Of a stretch of DNA of 13,408 bases, positions 5,902-12,318 are shown one piece after another. A program made the position numbers and the translations under genes. Positions within the stretch are counted from its first letter, which is position 1, and each line of letters opens with the position of its first letter. The notes under the pieces were generated by a model that was not told the DNA's origin, did no database searches, and saw only the letters and a program-made list of their open reading frames with translations. Origin of the DNA: DAOUAJ01 sp034433615 (GTDB lineage Bacteria > Chloroflexota > Anaerolineae > DUEN01); NCBI GenBank assembly GCA_034433615.1, contig DAOUAJ010000111.1, positions 1 through 13,408 of the forward strand, given 5' to 3'.

Positions 5902-6570
5902 ATGATCGTGATTATGGATTACAAAATTGGCAATGTGCGCAGCGTGCAGAAGGCGCTGGAGCGGGCGGCAATAGAGGCATCGCAGGCGGAGGGAAGTGTC
6001 CCCCAGGCAGTGGTCCTGACCGCAGACCCGGCCGTCATCGCTGCGGCCGAGGGGTTGGTGTTGCCGGGAGTGGGGGCCTTCGGCCAGTGCATCACCAACT
6101 TCCGCAGCGCCGGCTTCGAGCCGCTGGTACGCGATGCCATCGCTCAGGGCAAGCCGCTGCTGGGCATCTGTGTGGGCATGCAAATGTTGTTCGACGCCAG
6201 CGAGGAGATGGGGGAATGGCCGGGGTTGGGGGTCCTGCCCGGCCGGGTGCGGCGCTTCGATCCCAGCCCACAGCGTCTGCGGGTTCCCCAGATCGGCTGG
6301 AACCAGTTGCACCATGACGGCAACAACCCCCTGTTGCGCGGCGTGCCAGACAGGGCCTATGCCTACTTCGTGCACTCGTATTTCTGCGACGCAGCCGAGC
6401 CAGGCGACGTGATCGCTACGACGGACTATGGGATCGAATACCCTTCGGTGGTGGGACGGGGCCGGGTATGGGGCATCCAGTGCCATCCGGAGAAGTCGCA
6501 GGCGGTGGGACTGGCAATTCTACGCAATTTTGTGCGGATTGTTGGCGGAAGGCAACGAGGCAATAAGTAA
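5902..6570 (+). CDS. hisH: Imidazole glycerol phosphate synthase, glutaminase subunit
   Basis: HisH hydrolyses glutamine and channels ammonia to HisF for the ring-closing step that gives imidazole glycerol phosphate and AICAR. The 222-residue protein is a class I amidotransferase: N-terminal MIVIMDYKIGNVRSVQKAL, PGVGAFG at 55-61, the nucleophile Cys90 in LLGICVGMQ, and His195 and Glu197 in GIQCHPEKS. An insert of roughly 13 residues (24-37, Ala/Glu/Gln rich) follows the first helix and makes it longer than the common 200. The last residues (GRQRGNK) and the stop codon lie inside an inverted repeat. It comes after a 344-bp gap, and its partner hisF is two genes downstream. Confidence 0.95.
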   Translation: MIVIMDYKIGNVRSVQKALERAAIEASQAEGSVPQAVVLTADPAVIAAAEGLVLPGVGAFGQCITNFRSAGFEPLVRDAIAQGKPLLGICVGMQMLFDASEEMGEWPGLGVLPGRVRRFDPSPQRLRVPQIGWNQLHHDGNNPLLRGVPDRAYAYFVHSYFCDAAEPGDVIATTDYGIEYPSVVGRGRVWGIQCHPEKSQAVGLAILRNFVRIVGGRQRGNK

Positions 6571-6626
6571 CGAGGCAACAAGGCAACCAGGGGCACCCCT
6601 GCCTCGTTACTTGTTGCCTTGTTGCT
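6551..6626 (+). repeat. 25-bp inverted repeat across the hisH stop codon and hisH-hisA gap
   Basis: Bases 6552-6576 pair with 6601-6625 without interruption in RNA: 23 Watson-Crick and 2 G-U pairs. The loop holds a further GGGG/CCCC stem (6590-6593 with 6596-6599). The units GCAACGAGG and AAGTAACGAGG are repeated within the arms. The hisH stop codon (6568-6570) is in the 5' arm, and the hairpin ends ten bases before the hisA ribosome-binding site. Confidence 0.85.
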
Positions 6627-6646
6627 CACTGATTCGAGGTGGCAGC

Positions 6647-7387
6647 GTGATCGTTTTTCCTGCGATTGACTTACGGCGGGGGCGCGTGGTACGGTTGCGC
6701 CAGGGTGATCCCCATGCTGAGACGACATTTAGCGACGACCCGGCGGCGATGGCCCGACACTGGGCGGGGCTGGGCGCGGAATGGCTGCACGTAGTGAACC
6801 TGGACGGCGCTTTGGGATCCGGCGACGCAGCCATCAACCTGCAATGCCTGGCCGAGATCCGGCAGACCGTGGCGATCCCGATTCAGTTCGGCGGCGGGCT
6901 GCGCACACTGGCCGACATTGAACTGGCGCTGCAACTGGGAGCGACGCGAGTCGTTCTGGGCACGGCGGCGGTGCGTCAGCCGGACCTGGTGGCTCAGGCC
7001 ATCGAACGATTCGGCGCGGAGCGGATCGTGGTCGGGATTGACGCCCGCGATGGGCGCGTGGCAGTGCACGGCTGGCGGGACCTGTCCGAGGTGGATGCTA
7101 TCGAGCTGGCCCGCCGGATGGCCGGGTTGAGGGTGGTGCGCCTCGTCTACACTGACATTCGTCGCGATGGGATGCTCTCCGGTGTGAACGCCCGGGCCAC
7201 GGCGGAGCTGGCCACCGCTGCGCGGGTCAAAGTGATCGCCTCTGGCGGTGTGCGGGACCTGCGCGACATACAGGCGCTTAAATCGTTCGAACACGAGGGG
7301 ATCGAAGGGGTCATCACCGGCCAGGCCATCTACACCGGCACGCTGGACCTGGCAGCCGCCATCTCCCTGGCCAGTGAGCCCTTGTAA
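6647..7387 (+). CDS. hisA: ProFAR isomerase (phosphoribosylformimino-AICAR-phosphate isomerase)
   Basis: HisA isomerises ProFAR to PRFAR, an Amadori rearrangement in a TIM barrel. The GTG at 6647 gives 246 residues, the normal size, and has GAGGTGG at 6636-6642. It begins at the conserved MIVFPAIDLRRGRVVRLRQGD. Catalytic Asp8 (AIDL) and Asp132 (GIDARDG) are present, as are the phosphate-binding loops FGGGLRT (81-87), VLGTAAV (103-109), IASGGVRD (197-204) and GVITGQAIY (221-229), and YTDIRRDGM (168-176). No sign indicates the bifunctional PriA form beyond the shared fold. It is separated from hisH by a hairpin gap and from hisF by 238 bp. Confidence 0.95.
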   Translation: MIVFPAIDLRRGRVVRLRQGDPHAETTFSDDPAAMARHWAGLGAEWLHVVNLDGALGSGDAAINLQCLAEIRQTVAIPIQFGGGLRTLADIELALQLGATRVVLGTAAVRQPDLVAQAIERFGAERIVVGIDARDGRVAVHGWRDLSEVDAIELARRMAGLRVVRLVYTDIRRDGMLSGVNARATAELATAARVKVIASGGVRDLRDIQALKSFEHEGIEGVITGQAIYTGTLDLAAAISLASEPL

Positions 7388-7625
7388 TGAACCGCATTCA
7401 GTGTTATCCTGGCGGTCAGGGGTGGTCTGGAGCTTTCAAGGGTAGGTTTTTTGTTAGCGTGCTAACGCCCGGCCCAGCAGGCGCAGGGGGAGGTTTGTGA
7501 GGGGTTCCCCCCTCCAAAGAACCCCTGCTTGAGCCCTTAACCTGCCCTTGCTCGGCTCCAGCAGGAGGCCAAGGCTGAGAAAAGGCAGGTCAAAGGCTTT
7601 AATGTGTGGAGGGATAGATAAGACC
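7388..7625 (+). promoter_or_regulatory. Structured 238-bp gap between hisA and hisF with an operator-like palindrome
   Basis: No convincing gene is seen. The gap holds GTTAGC-GT-GCTAAC (7453-7466), a 14-bp palindrome of the general form used by LacI-type repressors. It also has an 8-bp stem AGGGGTTC (7500-7507) with GAACCCCT (7519-7526), and ACCTGCC (7540-7546) with GGCAGGT (7584-7590) enclosing a smaller GCTCC/GGAGG stem. The hisF ribosome-binding site GGAGGG (7608-7613) is 12 bases before the ATG, longer than usual. No promoter of good quality is visible. Confidence 0.4.
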
Positions 7626-8396
7626 ATGTTAGCCAAGCGCATCATCCCCTGCCTGGACGTCAAGGACGGCCGGGTGGTCAAAGGGGTCAATTTTCTGAAC
7701 CTGCGCGACGCGGGCGATCCCGTGGAGCAGGCGCAGGTGTACGACGCGGAAGGGGCCGACGAGCTGGTGTTTCTGGACATCACCGCCTCGCACGAGCGGC
7801 GCGACATCGTGATAGACATGGTGCAGCGGGTGGCCGACACCGTGTTCATCCCGTTCACAGTAGGCGGTGGTATCCGCACGGTGGAGGATATGTCGGCATT
7901 GCTGCACGCCGGGGCGGACAAGGTGAGTATCAACTCGGCCGCGCTGCGCAACCCTGATCTGATCGGTGAAGGGGCAGAACGGTTTGGCTCCCAGTGCATC
8001 GTGGTTGCTATTGACGCCCGCAAGGAGCCCGACGGGCACTGGCAGGTGTACATCAACGGCGGGCGCATCCCCTTCGGGCGGGACGCCATTGAGTGGGCGA
8101 AGGAGGCAGAGGCTCGCGGCGCGGGGGAGATCCTGCTCACCAGCATGGACACCGACGGCACCAAGGCCGGGTACGACATCCCGCTGACCCGTGCCATCGC
8201 CCAGGCGGTGTCCATCCCCGTCGTCGCATCTGGCGGAGCGGGGGCGTTGTCGCATTTCTACGACGTACTGACGATAGGCGGAGCGGAGGCGGCCCTGGCA
8301 GCGTCGCTGTTCCACTATCGGGAGCTGAGCATTGCTCAGGTGAAGCGTTATCTGGCCGAGCGGGGCGTGCCGGTGCGGATAGCTTTCAGCGATTAG
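7626..8396 (+). CDS. hisF: Imidazole glycerol phosphate synthase, cyclase subunit
   Basis: HisF is the TIM-barrel cyclase that, with ammonia from HisH, converts PRFAR to imidazole glycerol phosphate and AICAR. The 256 residues match the family length. The start MLAKRIIPCLDVKDGRVVKG is typical and carries catalytic Asp11; Asp130 is in VAIDARKE. Phosphate loops VGGGIRT (79-85), VSINSAAL (100-107), LLTSMDTDGTK (170-180) and VVASGGAGA (199-207) are all present. An in-frame ATG at 7602 would add eight residues, but homology favours 7626. The last codons and stop lie in a hairpin (AGCTTTCAG 8381-8389 with CTGAAAGCT 8419-8427). Confidence 0.96.
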   Translation: MLAKRIIPCLDVKDGRVVKGVNFLNLRDAGDPVEQAQVYDAEGADELVFLDITASHERRDIVIDMVQRVADTVFIPFTVGGGIRTVEDMSALLHAGADKVSINSAALRNPDLIGEGAERFGSQCIVVAIDARKEPDGHWQVYINGGRIPFGRDAIEWAKEAEARGAGEILLTSMDTDGTKAGYDIPLTRAIAQAVSIPVVASGGAGALSHFYDVLTIGGAEAALAASLFHYRELSIAQVKRYLAERGVPVRIAFSD

Positions 8397-8429
8397 CGAT
8401 CAGCAGTCAGCAGGTAAACTGAAAGCTGG
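8381..8429 (+). repeat. Junction repeat across the hisF stop codon
   Basis: AGCTTTCAG (8381-8389) and CTGAAAGCT (8419-8427) are exact inverted copies enclosing the hisF stop codon (8394-8396) and a run of AGCGATCAGCAGTCAGCAG-like units. AACTGAAAGCTGG (8417-8429) and AGCGATCAGC (8395-8404) are identical to parts of the repeat ahead of hisD, so this is a second copy of the same element. Confidence 0.75.
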
Positions 8430-8453
8430 CCGCTGGAATGGTGAGGTAGTGGG

Positions 8454-8807
8454 ATGGCAGACGTGAGTGAGGTGCGGTTTGACGAGCGCGGGCTGGTGCC
8501 GGCCATCGTGCAGGATGCCCGCACTGGCCAGGTGTTGATGCTGGCGTACATGAACGCTGAGTCGTTGCGATTGACGTTAGAGAGTGGCGAGACGTGGTTC
8601 TGGAGCCGCAGCCGCGCGGAGCTGTGGCACAAGGGCGCTACGTCGGGTAATGTGCAACGGGTGGTGAGCGTTCACCTGGATTGCGATGGCGATACGATCC
8701 TGGTACAGGTAGAGCCGGCTGGGCCGGCGTGCCATACCGGAGCGCGTTCGTGTTTCTTCCGAACGTTGACAACCTTATCTTGCCAGAACACGGCACCGCA
8801 TGGATGA
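8454..8807 (+). CDS. hisI: Phosphoribosyl-AMP cyclohydrolase
   Basis: HisI opens the adenine ring of phosphoribosyl-AMP to give ProFAR, the third step of the pathway. The 117 residues correspond to the stand-alone cyclohydrolase; the HisE pyrophosphohydrolase domain found fused in enterobacteria is missing. Conserved marks are LMLAYMNAESL (28-38), the WFWSRSRAELWHKG segment (48-61), the metal-binding DCDGD (76-80), and the zinc cysteines Cys93 and Cys100 in PACHTGARSCFFR. The ATG has GAGGT about seven bases upstream. It is the last gene of the his cluster, 57 bp after hisF. Confidence 0.95.
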   Translation: MADVSEVRFDERGLVPAIVQDARTGQVLMLAYMNAESLRLTLESGETWFWSRSRAELWHKGATSGNVQRVVSVHLDCDGDTILVQVEPAGPACHTGARSCFFRTLTTLSCQNTAPHG

Positions 8808-8811
8808 TAGT

Positions 8812-8832
8812 GCCTGGACATGCCGCCCAGGC
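8812..8832 (+). terminator. Weak hairpin after hisI
   Basis: GCCTGG (8812-8817) pairs with CCAGGC (8827-8832) around a 9-nt loop, four bases after the hisI stop codon. No T tract follows. It may mark the operon end or protect the 3' end. Confidence 0.3.
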
Positions 8833-8879
8833 CGCGCGATTCATCTGCCGCCATTTGCCAAAGGCGCTGTTGAGACGAA

Positions 8880-8892
8880 TCTCGAATCGAGA
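8880..8892 (+). promoter_or_regulatory. Operator-like palindrome TCTCGA-A-TCGAGA upstream of a predicted promoter
   Basis: The 13-bp sequence is a perfect 6+1+6 inverted repeat and ends ten bases before the predicted -35 hexamer at 8903. The location suits an activator or repressor site. No local regulator gene is visible, so the binding protein is unknown. Confidence 0.35.
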
Positions 8893-8902
8893 ACAAGCTG
8901 AC

Positions 8903-8931
8903 TTGCGTCCAGCGTTTAATGTAGCTATACT
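8903..8931 (+). promoter_or_regulatory. Predicted promoter for the aldo/keto reductase-cupin-CapA unit
   Basis: TTGCGT (8903-8908) and a good -10 hexamer TATACT (8926-8931) are spaced by 17 bases. The -35 matches the consensus only in its first three bases. Transcription would start near 8938, at the base where the 5' strand of the leader helix begins, which supports the call. Confidence 0.5.
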
Positions 8932-8934
8932 CAG

Positions 8935-9056
8935 TCCATCACGATTTCGGCTCAAAGCTCCGTCCCTGGGGCGTCCATCGAACGCCCGGGGACGGGCTTG
9001 GGAGTGAAACTGTGATGTACTGATACTGGGCACATCGTGATGGAGTTAATCCCAGT
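8935..9056 (+). promoter_or_regulatory. Structured 5' leader RNA, unknown class
   Basis: An 11-bp perfect helix pairs TCCATCACGAT (8935-8945) with ATCGTGATGGA (9034-9044). It encloses a long hairpin: 8960-8974 with 8982-8995 (14 pairs, one bulge, 7-nt loop), extended by AAGC 8955-8958 with GCTT 8996-8999. A competing helix ACTGGG (9025-9030) with CCCAGT (9051-9056) would trap the closing strand in its loop. The layout of closing stem, inner hairpin and alternative helix resembles a riboswitch, but I can match it to no known class. The same inverted repeat could instead be two operator sites. The rest of the 307-bp gap up to 9114 shows no gene. Confidence 0.45.
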
Positions 9057-9114
9057 GGTTGTATCCCCCACACCAATGCAGTTTGACGATAAAAGTTATG
9101 GAAAGGAACCGGAA

Positions 9115-9981
9115 ATGATCACAAAACAGCCATTTGGTCGTACAGGACACATGAGCACACGTGTCATCTTTGGGGCGGCAGCGCTTGGCAATGTCACGCA
9201 GGAGGAAGCGGATCGCACGTTGGAATTGCTGTTGAAGTACGGGATCAACCACATTGACACGGCTGCCAGTTACGGCGATGCGGAGCTTCGCATCGGGCCG
9301 TGGATGGCGCATCATCGTAAGGATTTTTTCCTGGCTACGAAGACAGGAGAGCGCACCCGTGAGAAGGCCTGGACCGAGATCCATCGCTCATTGGAGCGAA
9401 TGCGGGTAGATCAGATTGATCTGATTCAGATCCACAGCCTGTCAGATCCGCAAGAGTGGGAGACGGCGCTGGGGCCGGGGGGCGCGTTGGAAGCCATGAT
9501 TGAGGCGCGCGAACAAGGGTTGGTGCGCTTCATCGGTGTGACGGGCCACGGTGTGACGATCCCCGCCATGCACAAGCGTGCCCTGGAGCGGTTCGACTTC
9601 GATGCGGTGTTGCTGCCCTATAACTATCTGATGATGCAGAATCCTCAGTACGCGGCCGATTTCGAAGCCCTGCTGGCTCTGTGCCGGGAGCGCAACGTGG
9701 CGGTGCAGACGATCAAATCTATCACTCGCGGCCCGTATGATGCCTATGGTGGGGCTCGCACGCACAACACCTGGTACAAGCCGTTGGAGGATCAAGCGGA
9801 TGTTGACAAGGCGGTACACTGGGTGCTGAGCCGACCGGGTATCTTCCTGAACTCAGTGGGCGATATTCATGTGCTGCCTAAGGTGCTGGACGCGGCCAGC
9901 CGCTTCACCGGGCAACAGCCCACAGATGAGGCCATGCGGGCTCTCGTGACAGAGCGAGAGATGGCGCCACTGTTTGTGTAA
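9115..9981 (+). CDS. Aldo/keto reductase
   Basis: The 288-residue protein is a compact aldo/keto reductase with the full catalytic tetrad: Asp48 and Tyr53 (HIDTAASYGD), Lys76 (FFLATKTGER) and His107 (IQIHSL). It lies in the branch that keeps a PYNYLMMQNP-type segment (168-177) and a C-terminal region with WVLSRPGIFLNSVGD (236-250). It is only distantly similar to the reductase at 901-1905, so recent duplication is unlikely. The ATG at 9115 fits the family start (KQPFGRTGHMSTRVIFG) and has AAGGA about eight bases upstream; an in-frame ATG at 9037 would place about 26 unlikely residues in front. The following gene begins 25 bp downstream, so both are likely on one transcript. The substrate is unknown. 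Confidence 0.88.
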   Translation: MITKQPFGRTGHMSTRVIFGAAALGNVTQEEADRTLELLLKYGINHIDTAASYGDAELRIGPWMAHHRKDFFLATKTGERTREKAWTEIHRSLERMRVDQIDLIQIHSLSDPQEWETALGPGGALEAMIEAREQGLVRFIGVTGHGVTIPAMHKRALERFDFDAVLLPYNYLMMQNPQYAADFEALLALCRERNVAVQTIKSITRGPYDAYGGARTHNTWYKPLEDQADVDKAVHWVLSRPGIFLNSVGDIHVLPKVLDAASRFTGQQPTDEAMRALVTEREMAPLFV

Positions 9982-9991
9982 TCAGAGCATC

Positions 9992-9998
9992 AAGGAGG
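9992..9998 (+). promoter_or_regulatory. Ribosome-binding site that fixes the GTG start of the cupin gene
   Basis: AAGGAGG lies eight bases before GTG 10007. The frame is also open upstream, but there it overlaps the previous gene's end and has no such site. Confidence 0.8.
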
Positions 9999-10006
9999 AA
10001 GCCACC

Positions 10007-10507
10007 GTGAGAACAGTTAAAATAGAAGAACTGAGCGTCGAGAAGTTCCTGCCATTCGGCTTCTATGCGAATCTGATCAACCCTGACGCTGAAAAGATGG
10101 GAGCGATGCCTATCGAGTTCTTCAGAGACATGGTGCAACAGGACCTCGGGACAGCCTCCATTGCCTCTTTCTCAACCTGCCGGGTCGAGAAGAGGCCCCT
10201 GGTGATTGATGTCACCGAATATCACACAGCGACTGAGGAGGCCCTCCTGCCGCTTGATCATGACGTTCTGATCCATGTTGGCCCTGCTACCCCTCCTGGT
10301 GCTGGTGTTCCGCTGGAGAAGCTCAGAGTCTTTCGGGTGCCGAAAGGAACAGTGGTTGTCCTCCGCCCAGGGGTCTGGCATCATGCGCCATTCACCGTCA
10401 ACGACGATCCTGCCAACGTTCTGGTTGTGCTTCCTGAGCGGACTTATGCCAACGACTGCAAAGTCTTTACGCTGGAGGAGGCGGACAGGATCAGAATCGA
10501 AGTGTGA
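10007..10507 (+). CDS. Cupin-fold protein resembling ureidoglycolate lyase (AllA family)
   Basis: The 166 residues show the plan of the ureidoglycolate lyase/hydrolase family: an N-terminal segment FLPFGFYANLINP, then YHTATEEALLPLDHDVLIHVG (72-92) with His73 and Glu78, a strand-rich middle, and PGVWHHAPF (121-129) with His125-His126, which corresponds to the conserved GVWHH of AllA. AllA releases glyoxylate and urea from ureidoglycolate in allantoin breakdown. The match is by motif and length only, and relatives of this fold in many bacteria have other or unknown roles, so a different small-molecule substrate is possible. The dihydropyrimidinase-type gene nearby on the other strand would suit nitrogen-ring breakdown. 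The stop codon overlaps the start of the next gene by one base (TGATG), indicating translational coupling. Confidence 0.6.
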   Translation: MRTVKIEELSVEKFLPFGFYANLINPDAEKMGAMPIEFFRDMVQQDLGTASIASFSTCRVEKRPLVIDVTEYHTATEEALLPLDHDVLIHVGPATPPGAGVPLEKLRVFRVPKGTVVVLRPGVWHHAPFTVNDDPANVLVVLPERTYANDCKVFTLEEADRIRIEV

Positions 10508-12294
10508 TGGATAACTTGGACCGCGATCTCGTCATCAGGCGACGCTTCTCTCTCAGGGTCCTGTTCTCGCTTGCAGCAGGCCTGCTGACCCTGCTAGTGC
10601 TTGTCGCCTGCTCATCGTCTCCATCAGCCTCCCCTGCCCCTCCATCGGGATCGGGGGCGTGGCCTACTCGCCCACCGCCGAGACCTCTACCGCCGACGGC
10701 CCCACCGCCTGTGGTCGTCACGCCCACCCCAGTGCCGGTGACGTGGGCTCTGTCACCAGACCTGCCTGAGGGGTATGTCACCCCCTTGCTGACCACGCTG
10801 AGCCAGATGGCGGTGTTGCCCATGGAGGGTGGGGAGCGACCCTTGCAAATGGCAAGCCAGGGGGAAAACGCCAGCGCGCGGTTGGTGCTGGCCCCACTGT
10901 CCTCAACACAATACCCGATCACCGAGCGGTTTTACGCCGTCGTGGTCCCCTTCGCCACCGTCACCGATGACGTTAGCCTGGCTGAAGTGCAGGCTCGCTG
11001 GCAGGGAGCCGGCGCAGGGCCGCTCTATGTGACGGAGGAGGCCGCGACCGATCTGCCGGCGGTGCTGGGCCAGCGCACCGCGACGCTGGTCCCAGCCGGG
11101 CAATTGCTGACCCGGCTGGTAAGCGAACCTAGCGCGCTGGGGTTGCTCCCCTTTGATCAGCTCGATCCGCGCTTCAAGGTGTTGACCGTGGACGGTGTCA
11201 ACGTGCTCAGTAATCAACTGAGCCTGCGAGATCCTTTAGAGCTGGAGCCGGGTGGTTACCCCCTGGCAGTGGCGCTAACAGCAGAAGGGCCGGATGCGGC
11301 GTCGCTGGCGACTCGCTTGCGGGGTGTCATTCAGCCTGTGACTAATCGGGACGCCAGCCGGTTAACCACCCTGATCATGACTGGCGTGACGGCGATGGCC
11401 CGCGGCACTGCCGAAAAAATGGAACAGAAAGGTTACACCTATCCGGCGGAGCTCATCTCCGCCACGCTGAAGGCCGCCGACATCACCCACGTCAGCAACG
11501 AAGTCCCGTTCATCGAAGGGTGCGTTGTTAACAACACCTACATGAACCTCACCCTGTGCAGTGACTACCCGTATTGGGCCACGTTAGAGGCCATCGGCAC
11601 CGACATCGTCGGCCTCAGCGGTAATCATGTTAACGACTTCGGTCGGGAGGGGGCGCGCGAGTCGCTCAAGTTCTATCGCGACCGTCACATCCCTATCTAC
11701 GGCAGTGGTTTGAACGTTGAAGAAGCGTGTGCACCGCTGTTCTGGGAGCACAACGGCAATACCTTCGCCTTCCTCGCCACACTGGCCTTTGAACCGCAGA
11801 ACGCCTGGGCTACTGATACTGAGCCGGGGGCGTGCTATTTCTACGATAACTATGACTGGATCGTGGCGACGATCCAGGACCTCAGCCAGAAGGTGGACAT
11901 CGTCTCAGTGGAATTGCAATACCTGGAGACGTACAATCCCTTCCCCACACCGCAGCAGGTAGAAGAATTTCGAGCGTTGCGGGCGGCCGGCGCTGACATC
12001 GTCACCGGTGTGCAAAGCCACGTGCCTCAGGCGATGGAACCTTACGGCGCTGATGATCCTGGTGGCCCCGGTATCATCGTCTATGGCTTGGGCAATCTGT
12101 TCTTTGACCAGATGTGGAGCTGGGAGACCCGCACCGAGTTGATGGCCCGTCACGTCATCTACCAGGGCAGGTTGATCAGCACGGAGATTCTGACGGCAGT
12201 TCTGGAGGATTTCGCCCAGCCGCGCTGGGCCACGCCGGAGGAACGAGCCGAGATCCTCAACCGCATCTTTGCCGCCGCACCTGATCGGCCGTGA
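10507..12294 (+). CDS. Lipoprotein with substrate-binding-protein-like domain and divergent CapA domain
   Basis: The 595-residue protein begins with a basic segment, a hydrophobic stretch and a lipobox (LVAC, Cys35), so it should be anchored outside the membrane. A Pro/Ser/Thr-rich linker (36-80) follows. Residues about 90-280 resemble a phosphate-type periplasmic binding domain, with LLPFDQLDPRFKVLTVDG (213-230) and a YPL segment (251-253). Residues about 285-570 match the CapA family (poly-gamma-glutamate synthesis, metallophosphatase-like fold): NEVPF (331-335), GLSGNHVNDFG (369-379), GADIVTGVQSHVPQAMEPYG (495-514) and IVYGLGNLFFD (524-534). Several metal-site residues of ordinary CapA are changed: the Gly-Asp pair is Gly293-Val294, and the first His of the GHHPHV-type motif is Gln503. 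An enzymatic role is therefore uncertain. The gene overlaps the cupin gene's stop by one base; a GTG at 10504 is an alternative start. Confidence 0.8.
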   Translation: MDNLDRDLVIRRRFSLRVLFSLAAGLLTLLVLVACSSSPSASPAPPSGSGAWPTRPPPRPLPPTAPPPVVVTPTPVPVTWALSPDLPEGYVTPLLTTLSQMAVLPMEGGERPLQMASQGENASARLVLAPLSSTQYPITERFYAVVVPFATVTDDVSLAEVQARWQGAGAGPLYVTEEAATDLPAVLGQRTATLVPAGQLLTRLVSEPSALGLLPFDQLDPRFKVLTVDGVNVLSNQLSLRDPLELEPGGYPLAVALTAEGPDAASLATRLRGVIQPVTNRDASRLTTLIMTGVTAMARGTAEKMEQKGYTYPAELISATLKAADITHVSNEVPFIEGCVVNNTYMNLTLCSDYPYWATLEAIGTDIVGLSGNHVNDFGREGARESLKFYRDRHIPIYGSGLNVEEACAPLFWEHNGNTFAFLATLAFEPQNAWATDTEPGACYFYDNYDWIVATIQDLSQKVDIVSVELQYLETYNPFPTPQQVEEFRALRAAGADIVTGVQSHVPQAMEPYGADDPGGPGIIVYGLGNLFFDQMWSWETRTELMARHVIYQGRLISTEILTAVLEDFAQPRWATPEERAEILNRIFAAAPDRP

Positions 12295-12318
12295 TAAGTG
12301 TCTATCCGATCACGGCCG
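12286..12318. terminator. Bidirectional hairpin between convergent genes
   Basis: CGGCCGTGAT (12286-12295) and ATCACGGCCG (12309-12318) form a perfect 10-bp stem with a 13-nt loop. The two coding regions end at 12294 and 12302, so the stem is built from the last codons of both genes. No T tract is present on either strand. Confidence 0.5.

Noticed and set aside
5728..6486. Minus-strand frame of 252 codons across hisH
   Set aside because: Most of it is antisense to hisH. Only the last 45 or so codons in the gap look protein-like, and these are listed separately with low confidence.
8681..9007. Plus-strand frame of 108 codons overlapping the hisI end and the leader region
   Set aside because: It overlaps hisI out of frame, crosses the predicted promoter and structured leader, and shows no recognisable protein.
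8935..9056. Cobalamin riboswitch, suggested by AACTGTGATG followed by CTGATAC
   Set aside because: The core boxes and helix order do not match that class; the resemblance is limited to a few bases.
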